Shown: one piece after another, positions 23,422 through 32,747 of the stretch | Numbering within the stretch: the stretch's first letter is position 1 | How the letters are laid out: each line of letters begins with the position of its first letter | Assembly: GCA_013298125.1 (NCBI GenBank) | Contig: JAAFJP010000008.1 | Span: 62,001-126,000, forward strand | DNA from: Cytophagales bacterium | GTDB taxonomy: Bacteria > Bacteroidota > Bacteroidia > Cytophagales > Spirosomataceae | Length of the DNA: 64,000 bases | Direction of reading: 5' to 3' | Notes under the pieces: model-generated | Seen by the model: the letters and a program-made list of their open reading frames with translations, nothing else | Databases searched by the model: none | What the model was told of the DNA's origin: nothing | Translations under genes and position numbers: made by a program

Positions 23422-24702
23422 ATGAAAAAGTGGTTTTTGCTTCTGATTTTTCTTTTTGGTTTTGGTAAAATCTATGCCAATTCTATCTTCATTCCTATGG
23501 ACGAACGACAGTCCAATCACCTCAAAGCCTACGGGATTGCTTATTGGATTTTGAAAGCCGACCAAGAGGTAAAATGGCTTGTCAATTATCAGGGAGGTAG
23601 TTTTTTGATGGATTATACCGCCGATTTAGAAAATGAATGTAGGATCAGGGGCGTTGCGTATGAGGTCATTTCTACTGCCGATGTTGTTATGCTACTCAAC
23701 TTCATAGCCGACCCAAACCGCAATATGGATGCCGTCAAATTGGTAAAATCTGCCAAAATTGCGGTGTATTCTCCCGTCAAAATCAGTACTGCCAGTTTTG
23801 AAGATACCGATGCCGTTTTGTTGGTGTTGAAATACGCCGAAATCCCCTTTGATGTCGTGTATGACGAAGAAATCATGCGGGGAGATTTGCTCAAATACGA
23901 CTGGTTGCACCTCCATCATGAAGATTTCACGGGGCAATATGGCAAAAATCTTTGGAGAATAACACCCGAAGATATGGCGGCACAGGAAAGAATTGCCAAG
24001 AAATTAGGGTTCAAGAAAAACTCGCAATTAAAATTGGAAGTTGCCAAAGCCATAAAAGCCTTTTGTGCGGGCGGAGGCTACCTATTTGCGATGTGTTCAG
24101 GTGCTGAAACCATCGACGTAGCCCTTGCGGCAGAGGGCGTGGACATCGTACCAAGCCAGTTTGACGGAGACGGCATCGAATCCGAAGCTCAGTCAAAATT
24201 AGATTTTAGCAAAACATTAGCCTTCGGAGATTTTATCCTTGAATTAACCGAACAAACTGACGAAAGACGGATGAAGTCATTTTCAAACATCAACTCAGCA
24301 ATGGGCAAGGGCTGGGGTGGCGGCGGTTGGGGCGAAGACGATGCCGATACCTATTTCAATTTATTCAGTTTTTCAGCCAAATGGGACATTATCCCCGCTC
24401 TATTGACTCAAAATCACGAGTTTCAAATACGAGAATTCATGGGTCAAACGACGGCATTTAGTAAGAAAACAGTCAAACCGAATGTGTTAGTGATGGGCAG
24501 TAGTCGCACCTCTGACCGATATATTTATGGCGAAGTCGGAAAGGGACAATTTGCCTTCTACGGTGGTCACGACCCCGAAGGCAGAAAAGGTTTTCATCGT
24601 ACGCCTACTGATTTGAATATTCACCCACATTCGCCTGGTTATCGTTTGATTTTGAATAATGTGTTGTTTCCATCGGCTCGAAAGAAGAAGCGGAAGACGT
24701 AG
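23422..24702 (+). CDS. Secreted protein with class I glutamine-amidotransferase-like fold
   Basis: 426 residues with a signal peptide (ending KIYANS). Similar Bacteroidota proteins are often labelled asparagine synthetase B, but no ATP-pyrophosphatase or N-terminal Ntn domain is present, so that name is not supported here. A GATase1-like segment is visible: FCAGGGYLFAMCSGAETIDVA, with Cys in a nucleophile-elbow-like turn, and GQFAFYGGHDPEGRKGFH near the C-terminus. Export argues for a periplasmic role. The gene meets the MBOAT gene tail to tail with a 4-bp gap. Function unknown. Confidence 0.7.
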   Translation: MKKWFLLLIFLFGFGKIYANSIFIPMDERQSNHLKAYGIAYWILKADQEVKWLVNYQGGSFLMDYTADLENECRIRGVAYEVISTADVVMLLNFIADPNRNMDAVKLVKSAKIAVYSPVKISTASFEDTDAVLLVLKYAEIPFDVVYDEEIMRGDLLKYDWLHLHHEDFTGQYGKNLWRITPEDMAAQERIAKKLGFKKNSQLKLEVAKAIKAFCAGGGYLFAMCSGAETIDVALAAEGVDIVPSQFDGDGIESEAQSKLDFSKTLAFGDFILELTEQTDERRMKSFSNINSAMGKGWGGGGWGEDDADTYFNLFSFSAKWDIIPALLTQNHEFQIREFMGQTTAFSKKTVKPNVLVMGSSRTSDRYIYGEVGKGQFAFYGGHDPEGRKGFHRTPTDLNIHPHSPGYRLILNNVLFPSARKKKRKT

Positions 24703-24706
24703 GTTT

Positions 24707-26110
24707 TTAAAACTGAAAATAAATAAACTGATTGGTATTGAACACCCCCAAAAAGTAATTTACAACTACAAAACCGATCAACAATACATAAAATTTTGTG
24801 TCATTTTTTGTGGAAATATAAAAGTAAAAACGTTCTTTCAACATCAAAATAATTATTAGAATTACTGACAATCCGATTTCGACATGGTTTAGGGGTGAAG
24901 CAAAAGTGTCTTGAAGGTTCGCCGTAAAAATCTTTTTCAATACTACCAAAGCATTTCTCATTGTATCAGCCCTAAAAAATACCCACGCCAACATCACTAA
25001 CACGAAGGTAATGAGGAGGTTAATCGTTTTTCCGAAGTAGTTTTTGGGTAATGAAAACGAGTTGAAATATTTATCTCTTAGAATCGCAAAAATCAAATAA
25101 AGCCCGTGTAGAGTCCCCCAAGCCACAAATGTCCATTTTGGTCCGTGCCAAAGTCCGCTAATCATAAAGACAAAAAACTGATTGAAATATTGTCGCCATT
25201 CGCCTTTTCTATTTCCCCCTAACGGAATGTACAAATAATCTCTGAACCAAGTTGATAGCGAAATATGCCATCTCCGCCAAAATTCAGCAATTGATTTGGC
25301 AAAATAAGGACTTCTGAAATTTTCCATCAAATCGTACCCCATCACTTTGGCAGAACCGAGGGCAATATCTGAATAACCCGAGAAATCACAATAAATTTGA
25401 AATGAATAGAAAAACGTAGCAATTAAAAGAGTTAATCCGTTTTGTTGTTGGGGATCTTTGTAGGCAAAATCTACCATCATTGCCAATCTATCCGCAATAA
25501 CCACTTTCTTGAAAAATCCCCAAGCCATCATCATTAAACCGCTTTTCACGTTTTCCCAATTATAGTTTTGGAATTTATGAAACTGAGGTAATACGTTTTG
25601 TGGTCTCTCGATTGGTCCTGCCACCAATTGCGGATAAAACATCACGTAAAGGGCATAAATTCCAAAATGTCTCTCAGATTTTTGATTGCCCCGATACACT
25701 TCTATGGTATAACTCATCGCCTGAAATGTATGAAATGACAAGCCAATCGGGAGAATAAAGTCAATAAAAGGTATAGGATTGGTAAATTTAATCTGCCATA
25801 AAAGCCCTGACAAATTAGCATTCAAAAAGTTGAAATATTTGAAATACGCCAAAATTCCAATATTTGAAATCAAGCTAATTATCAAGAGTAATTTCCTTCG
25901 TGAACCTTGTGCATTTTCAATCCAAATCCCAGCGTAGTAATCTATGACGATGGTAAAAAATAAGATTAAAATATACTCAGGTCTGAATATCATGTAGAAA
26001 TAACAACTCGCAAACAATAACAAACGCCATCTGCCAGTCTTTCCCAAACTGAAATAACTTAGTGTAATAATGATAAAGAAAAGGAGAAAATGGAGTGCGT
26101 TAAAAAGCAT
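24707..26110 (-). CDS. MBOAT-family O-acyltransferase (AlgI/DltB-like)
   Basis: 467 residues with about ten membrane segments. MBOAT signatures: FWRRWHISLSTWFRDYLYIPLGG and the catalytic His in MISGLWHGPKWTFVAWG. Such proteins move acyl groups, often acetyl, across the membrane onto exopolysaccharide or teichoic acid-type acceptors, normally with an SGNH partner. No AlgJ/AlgX-like gene is adjacent, although a secreted SGNH esterase is encoded at 15365-16744. It has a strong own promoter (26150-26182). Confidence 0.92.
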   Translation of the reverse strand: MLFNALHFLLFFIIITLSYFSLGKTGRWRLLLFASCYFYMIFRPEYILILFFTIVIDYYAGIWIENAQGSRRKLLLIISLISNIGILAYFKYFNFLNANLSGLLWQIKFTNPIPFIDFILPIGLSFHTFQAMSYTIEVYRGNQKSERHFGIYALYVMFYPQLVAGPIERPQNVLPQFHKFQNYNWENVKSGLMMMAWGFFKKVVIADRLAMMVDFAYKDPQQQNGLTLLIATFFYSFQIYCDFSGYSDIALGSAKVMGYDLMENFRSPYFAKSIAEFWRRWHISLSTWFRDYLYIPLGGNRKGEWRQYFNQFFVFMISGLWHGPKWTFVAWGTLHGLYLIFAILRDKYFNSFSLPKNYFGKTINLLITFVLVMLAWVFFRADTMRNALVVLKKIFTANLQDTFASPLNHVEIGLSVILIIILMLKERFYFYISTKNDTKFYVLLIGFVVVNYFLGVFNTNQFIYFQF

Positions 26111-26149
26111 AAGTTAAGGCTGACAATTTTTCTTTTGGATTAATCTTCA

Positions 26150-26182
26150 CAAAATTAACCCTTTACGAACACTTGACAAACC
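26150..26182 (-). promoter_or_regulatory. Strong Bacteroidota-type promoter for the MBOAT gene
   Basis: Minus strand TTTG (26179-26182), 21 nt, TAATTTTG (26150-26157), both elements perfect. Predicted leader about 33 nt. Confidence 0.7.
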
Positions 26183-26369
26183 CAAAATCAAAGTTTTAGA
26201 AAATGAGTCTAAAAAAACAAAATCTCAGAAAATGTATGAATTTTTAAAGACAAAGTTTTATTTTTTAAATATAGCTTTTGAAAGCAACTGTTTAGCCTTA
26301 TTTTTGGGTTCTGATTTCAACAAGACAAGCATTTTTTGCTTGAAGCATAAAATTCCTATATAAAGAAAA

Positions 26370-28037
26370 ATGGCAGAAATTATAACCATGCCCAAAATGA
26401 GCGACACCATGACCGAAGGTGTTGTGGCAGAATGGCTCAAAAAAGTTGGAGATGTTCTTAAACCAGGCGATGGTTTATTGGCAGAAATCGAAACCGATAA
26501 AGCGACAATGGAGCTTGACTTGGACGAAAGAATGGATTTGAGCAATTTTAAAGATTGTCGTCTATTATATATTGGTCTCGAAAAAGGAAAAGCTGTTCCT
26601 GTGGATAGTATCATTGCTATCATTGGAGAGAACGGAGAGGCTTTTGAACATCTCATTGGTGGAGGTTCAGTAACTCCTCCTCCTGCGGTTGTTGAAGCAC
26701 CCGTGGCTACGTCTGCCCCTGTGGCAAATGCTCCAAAGGTAGATACTTCTTCTATTAAAGCTCAGGCTATCGGAATGCCAAAAATGAGCGATACCATGAC
26801 CGAAGGAACTTTGGTGGCATGGCTCAAAAAAGTTGGAGATGTTCTGAAACCAGGCGATACATTGTTGGCTGAAATCGAAACAGATAAAGCAACAATGGAA
26901 TTTGAATTGGATAATTTCTTAGACGTAACGATTTACAATCCATGCGTTTTGCTTTACATCGGAATCGAACAAGGCAAAACCGTAAACGTGGATGATGTAA
27001 TTGCTATCATCGGTGAACCAAATGCTGATTATAAAGCCCTATTAGCGGGTGGAAGTCCAGCACCTGTTGCTCCTGCGGTTGTTGAAGCTGCCCATGTGGC
27101 TGTGGCAACTTCTGTTGCGGTAGAATCAAAAGCTCCTGAAAATGTTACTGTTAGCGATTCAGATGCAAGACTAAAAGCTTCTCCATTAGCAAAAGCTCTT
27201 GCCAAAGAGAAAGGAATTAAAATTGCGGATGTGAAAGGTTCAGGCGAAAACGGAAGAATCGTCAAAGCGGATATTGATAGTTATGTACCAGCGGCTAAAC
27301 CCGTGGAGGCTGATAAAAAAGCAACTGCAACGACAAGTTCTGTGGTATTAGGGCAAGAAAGTTATGAGGATATTCCACTTAACCAAATGCGTAAAACCAT
27401 CGCACGTCGTTTGTCTGAGTCTAAATTCTCAGCTCCTGAGTTCTATTTGACGATGGAGATTAATATGGACAAGGCAATGGCGGCTCGTGTGTCGATGAAT
27501 GAAATTTCACCCGTGAAAATCTCATTTAATGATATGGTTATTAAAGCGGCGGCGGCTTCATTGACAAAACATCCAAAAGTGAATTCGTATTGGATGGGTG
27601 ATAAAATCAGAATTAATCATCACGTACATATAGGTATGGCTGTGGCGGTAGAAGACGGTTTGTTAGTACCAGTTATTCGTTTTGCTGATACAAAATCTCT
27701 TTCTCAAATCTCAGCCGAAGCGAAAGATTTAGGTGGAAAAGCTAAAACTAAACAATTACAACCAAAAGATTGGGAAGGTAATACATTCACGGTCAGTAAC
27801 TTAGGAATGTTTGGAATTGATGAATTTACGTCAATTATCAACCAACCTGAGTCTTGTATTATGGCAGTTGGTGGAATCAAAGAAACAGTTGGTGTGAAAG
27901 ATGGGCAATTTTATGTAACCAATGTTATGAAAGTAACCCTTACCTGCGACCACCGCACAGTTGATGGTGCATCTGGAGCGGCTTTCTTACAAACTTTCAA
28001 ACAATTGTTAGAAGACCCAATTAAATTATTGGTGTAG
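26370..28037 (+). CDS. pdhC: Pyruvate dehydrogenase E2, dihydrolipoamide acetyltransferase
   Basis: 555 residues. Two N-terminal lipoyl domains (1-90 and 133-222) with lipoyl lysines 44 and 173 in ETDKATME. Pro/Ala/Val linkers lead to a peripheral-subunit-binding domain (about 267-303, ASPLAKALAKEKGIKI) and a catalytic acetyltransferase core (about 325-555) with the active-site DHRTVDGA near the C-terminus. It transfers acetyl groups from the E1-bound intermediate to CoA in the cytoplasm. Both lipoyl domains carry about eight extra residues between TMEL/TMEF and LLYIG compared with the usual hairpin. The E1 genes are not adjacent. Terminator at 28058-28091. Confidence 0.95.
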   Translation: MAEIITMPKMSDTMTEGVVAEWLKKVGDVLKPGDGLLAEIETDKATMELDLDERMDLSNFKDCRLLYIGLEKGKAVPVDSIIAIIGENGEAFEHLIGGGSVTPPPAVVEAPVATSAPVANAPKVDTSSIKAQAIGMPKMSDTMTEGTLVAWLKKVGDVLKPGDTLLAEIETDKATMEFELDNFLDVTIYNPCVLLYIGIEQGKTVNVDDVIAIIGEPNADYKALLAGGSPAPVAPAVVEAAHVAVATSVAVESKAPENVTVSDSDARLKASPLAKALAKEKGIKIADVKGSGENGRIVKADIDSYVPAAKPVEADKKATATTSSVVLGQESYEDIPLNQMRKTIARRLSESKFSAPEFYLTMEINMDKAMAARVSMNEISPVKISFNDMVIKAAAASLTKHPKVNSYWMGDKIRINHHVHIGMAVAVEDGLLVPVIRFADTKSLSQISAEAKDLGGKAKTKQLQPKDWEGNTFTVSNLGMFGIDEFTSIINQPESCIMAVGGIKETVGVKDGQFYVTNVMKVTLTCDHRTVDGASGAAFLQTFKQLLEDPIKLLV

Positions 28038-28057
28038 TTGACGAGATATAATTTTTG

Positions 28058-28091
28058 AGGTGGTGGAATGATTTTCCACCACCTTTTTTTT
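28058..28091 (+). terminator. Intrinsic terminator after pdhC
   Basis: Stem aggtggtggaa / ttccaccacctt with T-run. Confidence 0.9.
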
Positions 28092-28111
28092 GTAATTTGG
28101 GGAAAATAACC

Positions 28112-28226
28112 AATTTTGACGGACACAGAGTTTCACAGAGTAACTCACAAAGTTTCACAAAAAGTAGTTATAATTTTTCTCCGTGAAACTCTGCGTTAAA
28201 ATTTAGTGAAACTCTGTGTCAAAACT
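28112..28226. repeat. Inverted repeat of the cacagagtttcac type
   Basis: Outer arms acacagagtttcac (from 28123) and gtgaaactctgtgt (to 28219), with inner, less perfect copies of gtttcac/gtgaaac. Widely scattered repeat type in Bacteroidota intergenic DNA; here between pdhC and the CHAD-like gene. Confidence 0.85.
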
Positions 28227-28252
28227 ATCAGAGTAGTAAAAATTAAAATACA

Positions 28253-29227
28253 ATGAAACAAGGAAAAGCAAGATTTCAGTATCAATTAGATAAAGTAGAA
28301 AAACTATTTTCAGAAGCACAACATCAAGAAAATCCAGCACTTTGGTTGTATTTGCACGACTTGCGTACACCTATGTTTATGTTGGAAGGACTTTCAAAAA
28401 TGTATGCCCAATTACACGACAAAAAGGCTTTCACTAAGCTCAGGGACACTTTTAAGGTAGTTGAGGACATGATTGGGGCGGTTGATTATTACGCCGTTTT
28501 CAAAAAAGAGTTTTCATTAAATGAAGACGTTTCTAATGAAATAAAACTTTATTTTGATAATAAGACCCGAGAGAAGTTGGATTTGTTGAATGAGATTTTA
28601 CTTCAAGAAGGATGGTTAGACGGAAAGAAACTCAAAAAAATCAACTCGAATCTTAGTGAAATCGAATGGTTGAAAGAGGAAGAAGAAGTAAAAGAAATTC
28701 ATCAGTTTTATCTAAATCAAATTGAAAAAATCAAAGAATTCATTGCCGAAACCACTTTCGACTTTGATAATATTGAAGATGACGTGCATGAATTACGAAG
28801 AAAATTGAGATGGCTTAGTATTTACCCACAAGGTTTGAGGGGAGTGATACAACTACACGAAAAATTACTGATTAAAGGAAATTTGAATCAATACTTAACC
28901 GCTGAAACTGTATCATCACCATTTAATGTTTTGCCAGTCAATAATGATTTAAAAGGTTTTGTGTTTTTAGAAAAAAATCATTTCTTTGCTTTGAGTTGGA
29001 TGATTGCCGAGTTAGGACAAATAAAAGATAAAGGCTTAAAAATAAGCGGTTTAAAAGATGCCATTCAAGAAGTTTATTTGCTAAATGATGAAAAATCTTA
29101 TGAGGAAGCCTATAAAATTTTAGGAAATGATTATCCCACAATGGACTCGCTTTTAAGTCAAGCGAGTGATATTTCTCAGCCATTTTTCAAGGAAAAAGTA
29201 TTGGACTCACTTGTTTTATCAAAATAA
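28253..29227 (+). CDS. CHAD-domain-like helical protein
   Basis: 324 residues, soluble, nearly all helical. Two HDLRT/HELRR-type segments (LHDLRTPMFMLEG at about 34-46 and VHELRRKLRWLSIYP at about 178-192) have the His-x-x-Arg spacing of CHAD domains, which bind polyphosphate or other anions through basic helices. The match is partial, so this is a tentative call. No CYTH phosphatase or polyphosphate kinase gene is adjacent. Flanked on both sides by inverted repeats, so it is probably monocistronic. Confidence 0.5.
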   Translation: MKQGKARFQYQLDKVEKLFSEAQHQENPALWLYLHDLRTPMFMLEGLSKMYAQLHDKKAFTKLRDTFKVVEDMIGAVDYYAVFKKEFSLNEDVSNEIKLYFDNKTREKLDLLNEILLQEGWLDGKKLKKINSNLSEIEWLKEEEEVKEIHQFYLNQIEKIKEFIAETTFDFDNIEDDVHELRRKLRWLSIYPQGLRGVIQLHEKLLIKGNLNQYLTAETVSSPFNVLPVNNDLKGFVFLEKNHFFALSWMIAELGQIKDKGLKISGLKDAIQEVYLLNDEKSYEEAYKILGNDYPTMDSLLSQASDISQPFFKEKVLDSLVLSK

Positions 29228-29256
29228 ATCGAAAGTATATATTTAATGTCATAATG

Positions 29257-29341
29257 CCTCACCCCTGACCCCTCTCCCATTGAGAGGGGAGTATTCGTAC
29301 CTATTTCTCCCCTCTCAACGGGAGAGGGGTCGGGGGTGAGG
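29257..29341. repeat. Inverted repeat family B, copy 2
   Basis: 35-bp arms 29257-29291 and 29307-29341 with two mismatches; pattern cctcacccctgacccctctccc. Each arm has a cccctctc/gagagggg hairpin. Lacks the 14-bp module of copy 1 (11247-11353). Confidence 0.92.
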
Positions 29342-29379
29342 TTTTAATTAAGTTAATATTTTCAAAATAAATTACCCCC

Positions 29380-30432
29380 ATGAAACTAAAAATCACTCTC
29401 TTCATTCTTGTATCATTAGGTATTTATGTTCTCAATACCCTGAATCAATCAGGATATTTTAAAACCATCGAAAATCAATTCAATGGAACATCTCAAATAA
29501 TTGAGGGAATCGTTGGAACGGAAGATATTACCATAGACCAAAAGACTGGAATCACTTTCCTTTCTTGCGAAGACCGTATGTCTGCAAAATTGGGAAGACC
29601 TCAACAACAAGGGGGGATTTTTGCGATGAATCTGAATGATTCTGTACCAAAACCAAAACTTTTGACTTTAAATTCTCTCCCAATTGATTTTCACCCACAT
29701 GGCATTTCGCTTTACAATTCACCCAATGGTAAAAAGCTGTTATTTGTTGTAAACCACAGAAATTCAGGGAATTATATTGAAAAATTTGAGTATAAAAACG
29801 ATTCTTTGATTCTCTTAGAGAGCATCAAAAACGAACTTCTCATCAGCCCAAATGATATTGTAGCGGTTGGAGAAAATGCTTTTTATTTTACCAATGACCA
29901 TGATGAAAAACTGAGTTCTTGGCGGTCAATTAAAGATATTCTTAAAGTCGGGATGGGAAATGTATGTTTTTATAAAGACGGCAAAATGACTAAAACTAAT
30001 ATTGAAAACATACTGTACGCCAATGGAATTAATGTGAGTTTAGACGGAAAAACGCTTTATATGGCTTCTACCAGTTCAAATAAATTATTGATTTATGACA
30101 TAGAAAAATCACCCGAAACGCCTATTTTACTGAAAGAAATAGACACTAAAACGGGAGTAGATAATATCGAATTGGACACTGATGGAAATCTCTGGATTGG
30201 TTGCCATCCACAAGCCTTGAAGTTTTTGTCTCATGCCAAAGATTTTAATAAAAATGCTCCTTCTGAAATTATCAAACTGACCAGAATGGGCAAAGAGTAC
30301 GAACAAAAATCTGTTTATGTGAATGATGGAACGCAAATTTCAGCTTCATCCGTAGGGGCAGTTTATAAGGATAAATTATTGATAGGACCTGTTTTTCAGA
30401 ATAAAATTGTTTTGGCGAAAATGAAGATGTAG
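29380..30432 (+). CDS. Arylesterase/paraoxonase-like beta-propeller protein
   Basis: 350 residues with an N-terminal signal anchor or signal peptide (ITLFILVSLGIYVL). The rest is a six-bladed propeller of the SMP-30/paraoxonase type: EDITIDQKTGITFLSCEDR, FHPHGISLY (active-site-like His), ISPNDIVAVGENAFYFTNDH (calcium-site Asn/Asp) and DNIELDTDGNLWIGCHPQ. The family hydrolyses lactones and aryl esters with a bound Ca2+. Substrate unknown. It is preceded by family B copy 2 and followed by an unusual repeat array. Confidence 0.82.
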   Translation: MKLKITLFILVSLGIYVLNTLNQSGYFKTIENQFNGTSQIIEGIVGTEDITIDQKTGITFLSCEDRMSAKLGRPQQQGGIFAMNLNDSVPKPKLLTLNSLPIDFHPHGISLYNSPNGKKLLFVVNHRNSGNYIEKFEYKNDSLILLESIKNELLISPNDIVAVGENAFYFTNDHDEKLSSWRSIKDILKVGMGNVCFYKDGKMTKTNIENILYANGINVSLDGKTLYMASTSSNKLLIYDIEKSPETPILLKEIDTKTGVDNIELDTDGNLWIGCHPQALKFLSHAKDFNKNAPSEIIKLTRMGKEYEQKSVYVNDGTQISASSVGAVYKDKLLIGPVFQNKIVLAKMKM

Positions 30433-30640
30433 GTCGTAGGTATGAGGTCTTAGGTCGTGGGTATGAGGTCATAGGTATGAGGTGGTCGTAGGTATGAGAT
30501 ATGAGGTATTTGGTAGGTATGAGATCATAGGTATGAGATTGTAGTTTATAAATATAGATAACTTGCTACCTCTACCTACGACTTCATACCTACGACCTCA
30601 TACCTACGACCTCATACCTACAACCTCATACCTACCACAA
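30430..30640. repeat. Inverted tandem array of gtaggtatgag units
   Basis: Left half (30430-30540) carries about six to seven imperfect copies of gtaggtatgag; right half (30564-30637) carries four to five copies of its complement ctcatacctac. A ~20-nt AT-rich centre separates them. Unit spacing varies from about 12 to 20 nt. It overlaps the last codons of the upstream gene. The rest of the gap to yidC (30641-30763) holds only a promoter-like site. Confidence 0.9.
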
Positions 30641-30694
30641 ACACCTTTAATCACAATAAACCCCATACAATTACCAAATACGGATAAGTCTTAG

Positions 30695-30702
30695 TAATTT
30701 TG
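30695..30702 (+). promoter_or_regulatory. Candidate -7 element for yidC
   Basis: TAATTTTG, exact match to TAnnTTTG; TTA about 21 nt upstream is a poor -33. Leader about 55 nt. Confidence 0.4.
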
Positions 30703-30763
30703 CAACCTAATTGAAGACTAATTTAAAAAGCGAGTTTACGAACTCAAAAATGTAAGAGAAATA

Positions 30764-32635
30764 ATGATGGATAAGAATCAAATCACGGGTTTAGTATTGA
30801 TAATGGCAATGTTGCTGGGTTATCAATTTTTCTTTGCCCCTAAGATTGAACCAGTAAAACCACAACAAAAGCCCAAAACAAGTCAAGTAGCTCCCACTCC
30901 TCAAAAAATTGTTGCCCCAGACTCAAACACAGTAAAAGCCTCCGCAGGAGATTTTGCATCTGCGGCTGTGGGAACTGCAAAAGAAGTTGTTTTAGAAAAT
31001 AAGGACATCAAAGTAACCTTTACTTCGCAAGGTGGACGAGTAAAACAGGTTTTATTGAAAAATTATGAAACTTATGAATCTTTCAACACATTTGCTGTAA
31101 GACCAAAAGTACCTTTGGTGATTTTTGATGAAGAATTTGATAAAGTTTCGCTTGAATTACCAACGACCAAAGGAAATGTAGATTTGAATAAGCTATATTT
31201 CAACACCACATCTACGAGTGGAGTTGTTGCAGAAGGTAAAACTGAAAAAGTTGTTTTTAATTTGCAATTAGCTAATGGTCAATCAGTTGAACAAACTTAT
31301 ACTTTGGCTGGTTCAGGTTTTTTATTAGATAACGACTTGAAATTGACGGGTTTAGACGGAATCTTAAAAAATGAATCCGTGAAACTGAACTGGTTAGAGA
31401 ATGTTCGTCCGACTGAGAAAGATTTGACTGAAAACCGTAAAGCTACGGTTAATTATTTGTTGAATGATGGTGAAAACTTTGACCAATTATCGGAAGTCCC
31501 AACGGGTTCAGAAGATGCGAAGTTAGACCAACCTTTGAAATGGGTTGCTTTCAAGAAAAAATACTTTTTGTCGAGTTTTATTACTAAAAATGACCCAATT
31601 CAAAAAGCTGCAATCGTAGCAACTGCCAACGAGCAAGATTCTGTGAACATCAAAACGCTTCGTGCCAACATGGATTTGAATTTGGCAGGATTGAAAACTG
31701 GTAAAGGAAATTTCCAATGGTATTTTGGACCAAACGATTATAACATCATCAAAGACGTTGCCCCAGGTTTTGGCAAAAACGTAAAATTGAGTTACGACAT
31801 ATTCCTTCCAATTACTCGCTACGTGTTTGTGCCTTTATTTAATGTTTTGGAAAAAGTATTCTCAAACTACGGTTTGTTGATTATTGCCTTAGTTTTGATT
31901 ATCAAATTTGCTTTGCTTCCACTTACGTACAAGTCGTATGTGAGTATGGCAAAAATGAGAATTTTACAGCCTGAATTGAATGCAATCAAAGAAAAAATAG
32001 GCGATGACCCAGCCAAACAACAACAAGCTCAAATGAAATTGTACGGCGAAGTTGGTGTGAGTCCTTTGAGTGGTTGTGTGCCTGTGTTGGCAACTATGCC
32101 CGTTTTGATGGCGGTGTTTATGTTGTTTCCAAACTTAATTAACCTACGTCAGCAATCATTTTTGTGGGCAAATGACCTTTCAACGTTTGACTCCATCGCA
32201 ACGCTTCCATTCAGTATTCCATTGTACGGAAACCATGTCAGTTTGTTTACTTTATTGATGACGATTTCGAGTATTGCTTATGGATATTACAACAATCAGA
32301 ACACGCCCGACCAAACTGGACAGCCAATTGATATGAAGAAGATGGCATACATTACGCCCGTTATCTTTATGTTTGTAATGAACTCCTTGCCAGCAGGTAT
32401 GAGTTTTTATTACTTTATTTCAAATATCGTAACTATCGGACAACAAATTGGTATTCGTAAGTTTGTAGATGAAGATAAAATCAAGGCTGTTTTAGATGAA
32501 AATCGCAAGAAAATTGCTGCGGGAGGTGGAGCTAAAAAGTCCCGTTTCTCTGAATATATTTCAAAGCAAATGAAAGCCGTAGAAGAAGCTCAGAAAGTTC
32601 AGGAGGCGGATAAGTCTAAGAAAAAGAAGAAGTAG
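30764..32635 (+). CDS. yidC: Membrane protein insertase YidC
   Basis: 623 residues, the length of Gram-negative YidC. One N-terminal membrane anchor (ITGLVLIMAMLLGYQFFFAP) is followed by a large periplasmic beta-supersandwich domain (about 60-360). The conserved insertase core has five membrane segments (about 365-570, including PLTYKSYVSMAKMRILQPEL and the segment SPLSGCVPVLATMPVLMAVF). The tail is strongly basic (KKSRFSEYISKQ to the final KKKKK), as expected for ribosome contact. It inserts inner-membrane proteins alone or with SecYEG. A second ATG one codon downstream is equally possible as start. Confidence 0.97.
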   Translation: MMDKNQITGLVLIMAMLLGYQFFFAPKIEPVKPQQKPKTSQVAPTPQKIVAPDSNTVKASAGDFASAAVGTAKEVVLENKDIKVTFTSQGGRVKQVLLKNYETYESFNTFAVRPKVPLVIFDEEFDKVSLELPTTKGNVDLNKLYFNTTSTSGVVAEGKTEKVVFNLQLANGQSVEQTYTLAGSGFLLDNDLKLTGLDGILKNESVKLNWLENVRPTEKDLTENRKATVNYLLNDGENFDQLSEVPTGSEDAKLDQPLKWVAFKKKYFLSSFITKNDPIQKAAIVATANEQDSVNIKTLRANMDLNLAGLKTGKGNFQWYFGPNDYNIIKDVAPGFGKNVKLSYDIFLPITRYVFVPLFNVLEKVFSNYGLLIIALVLIIKFALLPLTYKSYVSMAKMRILQPELNAIKEKIGDDPAKQQQAQMKLYGEVGVSPLSGCVPVLATMPVLMAVFMLFPNLINLRQQSFLWANDLSTFDSIATLPFSIPLYGNHVSLFTLLMTISSIAYGYYNNQNTPDQTGQPIDMKKMAYITPVIFMFVMNSLPAGMSFYYFISNIVTIGQQIGIRKFVDEDKIKAVLDENRKKIAAGGGAKKSRFSEYISKQMKAVEEAQKVQEADKSKKKKK

Positions 32636-32683
32636 AGTAGGTAGGCAGTAATCAGTAGGCAGTAGAATATTGATATTTTAATG

Positions 32684-32729
32684 AAAAGGGGTAAAAAAGT
32701 GAATTTGACATCACTTTTTTACCCCTTTT
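32684..32729. terminator. Bidirectional terminator between yidC and the GMC gene
   Basis: Perfect 19-bp arms (32684-32702 and 32711-32729), loop 8 nt, A-run and T-run on the two sides; suits both convergent genes. Just upstream (32637-32664) are short direct repeats of agtaggcagta. Confidence 0.9.
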
Positions 32730-32747
32730 TACTTTTCACCTAAAAAC

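Noticed and set aside
30430-30640. CRISPR-like repeated array
   Set aside because: Units are only about 11 bp, imperfect, unevenly spaced and reverse orientation halfway; there are no unique spacers and no cas genes.
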